Position numbers and translations under genes: made by a program. Positions 7,204 through 10,990 of a stretch of 10,990 nt of DNA are shown one piece after another. Position 1 is the first letter of the stretch, and every line of letters begins with the position of its first letter. This stretch comes from Chloroflexota bacterium. Lineage in GTDB: Bacteria > Chloroflexota > Limnocylindria > P2-11E. The notes beneath the pieces are model-generated. The model was not told where the DNA came from. It did no database searches and saw nothing but the letters and a program-made list of their open reading frames with translations. Location of the stretch: assembly GCA_005883775.1 (NCBI GenBank), contig VBEU01000086.1, positions 1,460 to 12,449 on the forward strand, read 5' to 3'.

Positions 7204-7986
7204 CTAAAGCAACCGCGTGTTGTTGATGACGAGGGCGAAGTTGCAGTGGAGGAATTCGGCGGCCCGCCGCGAGAGCATCATGCGCGGAAGGAAGATCTCG
7301 AAGTACTCCATGATGGGCGACACCTCGGTGTCGACGGCGAGCTCGAGCGTGATGAGCTTTTCCTTGCGGCTGACCTTGATCTCCGAGGCCGTGACCGCGT
7401 AGTTCACCCGGTCGTGGATGTCGAACGAGGTCGACTTCGGGTTACGCACGCGGCTTCGGTGCACATCGCTCTTGTCGGCGATGATCACCGCGGCGGACAC
7501 GGCACTCACCGGGAGCCCACCCTCGTCCTCCTCGTGATTCGCGACGGCGCCCATCATCGTGGCCACCTCTTCGAGCGGGAAGCCCAGGTCGAGCAGAATG
7601 TCCTTCGCGAGCAGGGCCCCGGTCTGTGCGTGCTTCTCGCGCGTCACGACATTGCCCATGTCGTGGAGGTAGGCCGCGACCGCGGCGATCTCGCAGCGGC
7701 GTGCATCGTGGCCAAGCGACTTCAGGATGAAGCGCGCGCCGTCGGCCGAGGTGTTCGCGTGGCGCTCGCCGTGCTCGGTGTAGCCGATCGCGCCGGTCTG
7801 CTGGTTGGCGGAGCGGATGAAGACCTTCACGCGCTCGTCGCTCTTCACCATCTCGAGCGTGGGTCCCTCGCGCTTGGCCTCGACCGGCGTGCGCGTCTTC
7901 GTCTCGGTGCGGTGGACCTTCTTCTGTTCATCCGGCGCGTTGGTGTTATCGGGGCCCGGACGCGGTGCCTGAATGGCGTCTGTCAC
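7204..7986 (-). CDS. HD-domain phosphohydrolase-like protein
   Basis: The protein carries a full set of HD-superfamily metal residues: His76 (HGERHA), His108-Asp109 (AAYLHDMGN), His119 (EKHAQTGA), His151 (VANHEED) and Asp171 (IIADKSD). HD enzymes cleave phosphomonoester or phosphodiester bonds; the substrate here is unknown. The HGERHA-to-DKSD arrangement over about 100 residues suggests a single-domain member, not an (p)ppGpp synthetase. The C-terminal 60-70 residues (about 195-260) form a beta-rich extension I cannot name. Residues 1-45 are Pro-, Thr- and Lys-rich and look disordered. The GTG start at 7986 has no visible Shine-Dalgarno; a Met at residue 46 (MVKSDERVKVFIRSANQQTG), where the conserved part begins, is an alternative start. 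It sits between the unknown gene and the Nudix gene, with 23- and 40-base gaps. Confidence 0.85.
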   Translation of the reverse strand: MTDAIQAPRPGPDNTNAPDEQKKVHRTETKTRTPVEAKREGPTLEMVKSDERVKVFIRSANQQTGAIGYTEHGERHANTSADGARFILKSLGHDARRCEIAAVAAYLHDMGNVVTREKHAQTGALLAKDILLDLGFPLEEVATMMGAVANHEEDEGGLPVSAVSAAVIIADKSDVHRSRVRNPKSTSFDIHDRVNYAVTASEIKVSRKEKLITLELAVDTEVSPIMEYFEIFLPRMMLSRRAAEFLHCNFALVINNTRLL

Positions 7987-8009
7987 GGCGAAACTCTAAT
8001 CCGCCGAGC

Positions 8010-8711
8010 CTAGGCGTCGGGCTGCTCGAACCAGATCCGTTCGCCGTCCCGCAAGTCCACGCGCCAACCAGCCGCGAGGCCGAGATAGCGAACAAGCTCG
8101 GGTCTCCGGAGAGGCAGGTGATAGAGATGCTCGTTCTTGAGTTCCTTGACATCGCCGGACCAACGATCGCTGAGAAAGACCCAGCCCGAGTGACCCACGT
8201 TCAGCTGCGGGCGCCGAAGGAGCTCGACCGGAAGACCATCAAATACACCGTCGTCATACGCGAACAGCAGATCGGCTGGTGGCGGGTTGAAGGTCGCATC
8301 GACTTGCGCGGCGACCTCCAGCTGCTGTCGAAAGTAGCCGAGGGCGAGGTCCGCGCGCGGTTGATATTCGGTGGCTCTGTCTGGGACGACGTCCCACGCC
8401 TCGAGATGACCTTTACGCTTCGATGACACCCATCGGACCTGCCAGAAGCCGTAGAGCATCGTCTCACCCGCGTTGATACGGGCTTTCTGCCGGTTCATGT
8501 AGTCGATGACCCAGGCGAGAAAGCGAACTGCCTCTTCGGTCAGACGCGCCTCGCTCACCTCCACCTCGAGCTCCGGATGCGCCCAGCCCGCGCGAAGCCC
8601 GATCGTCCGAGAGCGCAAACCTTCTGTGACATACCGAACCGTTCCGCCACCACGGGAACGGCCGAGGAGCACATGCAGGAAGACATGCTCGAGGTCGTCG
8701 CGAAGCCCCAT
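8010..8711 (-). CDS. Uncharacterised protein with possible Imm33/DUF2185-like C-terminal region
   Basis: I do not recognise the full 233-residue protein. Residues 40-100 contain AGWAHPELEVEV, a helix-like segment and ETMLYGFWQVRW, which looks like one compact alpha/beta unit. Residues 130-160 include a Pro-rich turn (NPPPADLLFAYDDG). The C-terminal region (171-231), with NVGHSGWVFLSDRWSGDVKE and LGLAAGWRVDLRDGERIWFE, resembles the DUF2185/Imm33 immunity-like fold, where a DSGW-F-SG pattern is followed by a helix and closing strand. This is a weak, pattern-level match from memory. No signal peptide or membrane helix is seen, so it is probably cytoplasmic. It starts three bases after the SCP2-like gene's stop and ends 23 bases before the HD gene, so it is probably co-expressed with both. 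No toxin gene is adjacent, so an immunity role is not supported. Confidence 0.75.
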   Translation of the reverse strand: MGLRDDLEHVFLHVLLGRSRGGGTVRYVTEGLRSRTIGLRAGWAHPELEVEVSEARLTEEAVRFLAWVIDYMNRQKARINAGETMLYGFWQVRWVSSKRKGHLEAWDVVPDRATEYQPRADLALGYFRQQLEVAAQVDATFNPPPADLLFAYDDGVFDGLPVELLRRPQLNVGHSGWVFLSDRWSGDVKELKNEHLYHLPLRRPELVRYLGLAAGWRVDLRDGERIWFEQPDA

Positions 8712-8714
8712 GCG

Positions 8715-9137
8715 CTACTCGGCGTACGCCTTCTGCAGACGCTCCGCGACCTGCTGTAGCCAACGGAGCTCGGTCAGGCCGGCGCGGCAGATGACCATGC
8801 CCCGAGTGAACGCGAGCCATGGCTTGAGCGTCCCACTCAGGAGCCCGAGCCAGGTCGTGCTCGTCGCATCGACCTTCGGTCCGGGGCCTTTGAGCTCGGC
8901 CGGCTCCGCGTGGAGCTCGCCGCCGCCGCCCTTGAACTCGATCGCGCGCCCGATGTCGGTGAACCGGAGAAGCGCGCGCCCGGCCCTCACGTCTTTGAGG
9001 GATTCGCGCACGCTCTCGGTCCCGCTCGCCGCGGTGAGGATCCGCAGGACGAGCTCGGGCACGTCATTGCCGGAACCGTCGGTCTTCGCGCGCGCCTGCG
9101 CCTCGGCGAGCACCGCGGCGAGCTCCTCTTTGGTCAC
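8715..9137 (-). CDS. SCP2 sterol-binding-domain-like lipid carrier protein
   Basis: The 140-residue protein has the C-terminal pattern of the SCP2 fold. A beta-strand segment (RALLRFTDIGRAIEFKGGGG, 54-73) is followed by an acidic/Gly turn, VDATSTTWLGLLSGTLKPWLAF (89-110) and a final strand-helix unit GMVICRAGLTELRWLQQV. The family binds hydrophobic ligands in a tunnel; bacterial members often lack sterol and may bind acyl chains, so the ligand is not assigned. The N-terminal 45 residues are helical and charged. There is no signal peptide. GTG 9137 starts one base after the tsaD stop, with no Shine-Dalgarno, so it is likely translated by ribosomes leaving tsaD. It is followed after three bases by the unknown gene. 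Confidence 0.75.
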   Translation of the reverse strand: MTKEELAAVLAEAQARAKTDGSGNDVPELVLRILTAASGTESVRESLKDVRAGRALLRFTDIGRAIEFKGGGGELHAEPAELKGPGPKVDATSTTWLGLLSGTLKPWLAFTRGMVICRAGLTELRWLQQVAERLQKAYAE

Positions 9138-9138
9138 G

Positions 9139-10137
9139 TCACGCGAGCTTGAGATCGCTGCGGGCCGCGACCGGTATCTCCGTGCCGCGATGGCGCAGGA
9201 CGTAGAACGCGGCCGCGCCGATCATCGCGCCGTTGTCGGTGCAAAGGCCCGGCCGCGGGACGCGAAGCGGGTGCCCGATGCGCCGCGCGATCGCTTCGCG
9301 GAGCGCGAGGTTCGCGGCGACGCCGCCACCGAGGAGGACCGTCTCGACCGCGTGCTCGGCGGCCGCGCGGGCGGTCTTCTCGGCGAGCATCTCGGTGATC
9401 GCTTTCTGGAAGGAAGCGGCGACGTCGGCGACCGGCACATCGCCTTTCTTCTCCAGGTCGCGCACGAGCCGCAGCACGGCAGTCTTGAGGCCGCTGAACG
9501 AGAAGTCGAACCGATCCGCCGGCAGCGCTCGCGGCAGAGGGAACGCGTTGGGGTTGCCCTCCTTCGCGATCCGCTCGATGACGGGACCGCCAGGGAATCC
9601 GAGGTGGAGAAGCCGCGCGACCTTGTCGAACGCCTCGCCCGCGGCGTCGTCGATGGTCCGGCCGAGCGCTCGAAAGCGGCGGTGCGCCTCCATGAGCACG
9701 AGATCGCTGTGCGCGCCGCTCACCACGAGCACGACCGCGGGGAGCTCGGGCTCCGGCGGAATATCCTCGGTCTCGTACAGCCAGTTCGCGTACACGTGCC
9801 CCTCGAGATGATTGACCCCGACGAACGGAAGACCGGCCGCGAGCGCGAGGCCACGCGCGTAATTCGCGCCGACGAGAAGGCAACCGATGAGCCCGGGGCC
9901 GACGGTCGCGGCGACGGCGTCGATCTCAGACAGCTGCCGCCCCGCGTCGCGCAGCGCCTTCTCGGTGAGCACATCGAGCGAACGGAGATGCTCGCGCGCC
10001 GCGACCTCGGGGACGATGCCACCGGTGTCTTGATGGACCAGCTGCGACGCGACGATGTTCGAACGGATCCGCCGCCCATCCTCGACGATCGCGACGCCGG
10101 TCTCATCGCACGACGTCTCGATCGCGAGGATCCTCAA
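9139..10137 (-). CDS. tsaD: tRNA N6-adenosine threonylcarbamoyltransferase, TsaD
   Basis: TsaD transfers threonylcarbamoyl from its AMP adduct to adenosine 37 of ANN-decoding tRNAs, working with TsaB and TsaE. The 332-residue ASKHA-fold protein starts ILAIETSCDETGVAI and shows DTGGIVPEVAAREH (37-50), VNHLEGHVYANW with the metal ligands His110 and His114, DDAAGEAFDKVARLL (163-177), GGGVAANLALRE and CTDNGAMIG, with Asp301 as the third metal ligand. TTG 10137 is chosen because it precedes the conserved ILAIETSCDETG, overlaps the rimI stop as TTGA, and has AGGAG at 10143-10147 five bases upstream; the frame is open further but without conserved sequence. One oddity is SGAHSDLVLM (140-149), where most family members read SGGHTxL. 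It follows rimI and precedes the SCP2-like gene. Confidence 0.96.
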   Translation of the reverse strand: MRILAIETSCDETGVAIVEDGRRIRSNIVASQLVHQDTGGIVPEVAAREHLRSLDVLTEKALRDAGRQLSEIDAVAATVGPGLIGCLLVGANYARGLALAAGLPFVGVNHLEGHVYANWLYETEDIPPEPELPAVVLVVSGAHSDLVLMEAHRRFRALGRTIDDAAGEAFDKVARLLHLGFPGGPVIERIAKEGNPNAFPLPRALPADRFDFSFSGLKTAVLRLVRDLEKKGDVPVADVAASFQKAITEMLAEKTARAAAEHAVETVLLGGGVAANLALREAIARRIGHPLRVPRPGLCTDNGAMIGAAAFYVLRHRGTEIPVAARSDLKLA

Positions 10138-10652
10138 CCGGACTCCTGCAGCTCTGCCTTGAGCTTCGCGAGGCGCTCGCGAACGGGACGCTCGCGCAGC
10201 CGCTCGGTCCACATGATGAGCGCGTCCTCGTTGTTGTCCGAGTAGTAGCGGCGACGGACGCCCGCGCGACGGAAGCCGTACTTCTCGTACAGCTTCTGCG
10301 CGGCGAGATTGGAGGCGCGGACCTCAAGGGTCAGCCACTCGGCGTTGAGAGCCGCGGCCATCTCGAAGACGCGCACGAGCAGTCGCTCTCCGATGCGCTG
10401 GCGGCGGTGGTCGGGGTGCACGGCAAACGTGGTGATGTGCGCCTCGTCGACCATTAGCCAGAGCCCGGCGTATCCGACGATGCGGCCGCCCTCGCGCGCG
10501 ACGAGGTAACGCGCGTTCTTGTTCTGTGTGAGCTCGTGGCGGAATGCGTTCGCCGGCCACGGCACCGGGAACGACGCGCGCTCGACCTCCTGGACCCCGT
10601 CGATATCGTCGAGGCTCATGTCCTCGATGACGATGGGAAATGTGGCGACCAT
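10134..10652 (-). CDS. rimI: GNAT N-acetyltransferase, RimI-type (ribosomal protein S18 N-terminal acetylation)
   Basis: The 172-residue GNAT protein shows the RimI pattern: MSLDDIDGVQEVERASFPVPW (12-32), RIVGYAGLWLMVDEAHITTFAVHP (57-80), the acetyl-CoA-binding loop HRRQRIGERLL (82-92, the Q/R-x-x-G-x-G/A site), LEVRASNLAAQKLYEKYGF (109-127) and a RRRYYSDNNEDALIM C-terminal segment. In well-studied bacteria the enzyme acetylates the N-terminal amine of ribosomal protein S18; here the partner is not visible. It is also common to find rimI between tsaB and tsaD, as seen here. The ATG at 10652 has AGAAGG directly abutting it, so the ribosome-binding spacing is poor; Met12 (10619) is a possible later start. 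A further 22 or so C-terminal charged residues extend past the GNAT core. Confidence 0.93.
   Translation of the reverse strand: MVATFPIVIEDMSLDDIDGVQEVERASFPVPWPANAFRHELTQNKNARYLVAREGGRIVGYAGLWLMVDEAHITTFAVHPDHRRQRIGERLLVRVFEMAAALNAEWLTLEVRASNLAAQKLYEKYGFRRAGVRRRYYSDNNEDALIMWTERLRERPVRERLAKLKAELQESG
10143..10147 (-). promoter_or_regulatory. Ribosome binding site deciding the tsaD start
   Basis: AGGAG on the minus strand, five bases before TTG 10137 and inside the final codons of rimI. It supports the TTG start, which directly precedes the conserved ILAIETSCDETG block, over any start further upstream in the open frame. Confidence 0.75.
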
Positions 10653-10667
10653 CCTTCTGAAACTAAC

Positions 10668-10990
10668 TCAGGACCGCTTGGGCAGTCCGAGCGCCCGCTC
10701 GTCCGACGGCGGCGAGGCGAAAGGTTGCTCGAACGACCCGCGGATCGACGGCTGGCGCACGTAGAGAGGCTCGATCTCGCTGATCTTGACTTGCGTTCGG
10801 GTCTCGAGCTCGCGCCAGCCGAGCTCGGCGAGATAGCCGGCGCGACGTACACGCGATGCGGGCGACGCGAAGAGCGCCTTCGGCCCGAGCAGGTCGCGGA
10901 GCGCGGCCTCGGTCTCGGTGTCGATCTCGCCGACAAAGAGCGTGTGCGTGCCGATCTGCCGGCAGATCTCGTCGAGCGTCGCGACCAGGA
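10668..10990 (-). CDS. tsaB: tRNA t6A biosynthesis protein TsaB (partial, 5' end outside window)
   Basis: Only the C-terminal 106 or so residues are present; the frame is open to the right edge and ends in TGA at 10668-10670. The translation includes an alpha/beta segment (TLFVGEIDTETEAALRDLL), GYLAELGWRELE and then ISEIEPLYVRQPSIRGSFEQ, where the EPLYVRxP block is the usual C-terminal mark of TsaB. TsaB is the inactive ASKHA paralogue that scaffolds TsaD in the t6A complex. The order tsaB-rimI-tsaD is a common bacterial arrangement and supports the call. It ends 15 bases before the rimI ATG. The catalytically inactive core and the start of the gene are beyond the window, so the length cannot be checked. 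Confidence 0.88.
   Translation of the reverse strand, partial: LVATLDEICRQIGTHTLFVGEIDTETEAALRDLLGPKALFASPASRVRRAGYLAELGWRELETRTQVKISEIEPLYVRQPSIRGSFEQPFASPPSDERALGLPKRS

Noticed and set aside
7199..7208. Perfect 10-base palindrome TTTAGCTAAA at the end of the HD gene
   Set aside because: It has no loop and no T-run after a GC stem, so it does not look like an intrinsic terminator; it covers the stop codon and may be coincidental.
7965..8426. A 153-codon plus-strand frame antisense to the unknown gene, with a protein-like composition
   Set aside because: It would read against an intact minus-strand gene that fits the surrounding operon spacing, and I see no domain in it. It is the antisense frame I could exclude least firmly.
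8506..10245. A 579-codon plus-strand open frame across tsaD and neighbours
   Set aside because: It lies antisense to tsaD, the SCP2-like gene and part of the unknown gene, whose minus-strand proteins have clear family motifs. The plus-strand translation is Arg/Ser-rich with no domain, typical of antisense frames in GC-rich genes.

Overview
The window is a GC-rich stretch of bacterial chromosome in which all recognisable genes lie on the minus strand. They run from the right edge to the left edge as one tightly packed block of fourteen genes, two of them cut by the window ends. The largest gap between genes is 40 bases and many neighbours overlap by 1 to 19 bases. I see no RNA gene, insertion sequence, CRISPR array, tandem repeat or convincing intrinsic terminator. 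The split P-protein (gcvPA plus gcvPB), the high GC and the frequent GTG/TTG starts fit a GC-rich Chloroflexota-like lineage or a related deep bacterial group. The split P-protein argues against most Proteobacteria and Actinomycetota. This taxonomic guess is an inference.

In transcription order, right to left, the block opens with tRNA t6A genes: the 3' end of tsaB, then rimI (protein N-acetyltransferase) and tsaD (t6A transferase subunit). A small SCP2-like lipid-binding protein, a 233-residue protein of unknown function and an HD-domain phosphohydrolase-like protein follow. Next comes a Nudix hydrolase that overlaps gcvT by one base, and then the glycine cleavage genes gcvT, gcvH, gcvPA and gcvPB. 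These encode the T, H and two-subunit P proteins, which split glycine into CO2, ammonia and methylene-tetrahydrofolate. The L-protein (lipoamide dehydrogenase) is not in the window.

The left third is an envelope/regulatory group: an SH3b-NlpC/P60 peptidase resembling cytoplasmic muropeptide-recycling enzymes, an ECF sigma factor, its membrane-anchored zinc anti-sigma factor, and the start of a lipoprotein resembling family 5 (oligopeptide-type) substrate-binding proteins. Four-base ATGA overlaps join peptidase, sigma and anti-sigma genes, which suggests translational coupling. A plausible but unproven reading is that an envelope signal and peptide uptake or recycling are linked here.

Most of the window is housekeeping. 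I found no clear new multi-gene system. The points most worth a second look are the sigma/anti-sigma/peptidase/lipoprotein cassette joined to the glycine cleavage genes, the unknown protein at 8010-8711, the uncertain start of the left-edge lipoprotein, and a variant conserved motif in TsaD.
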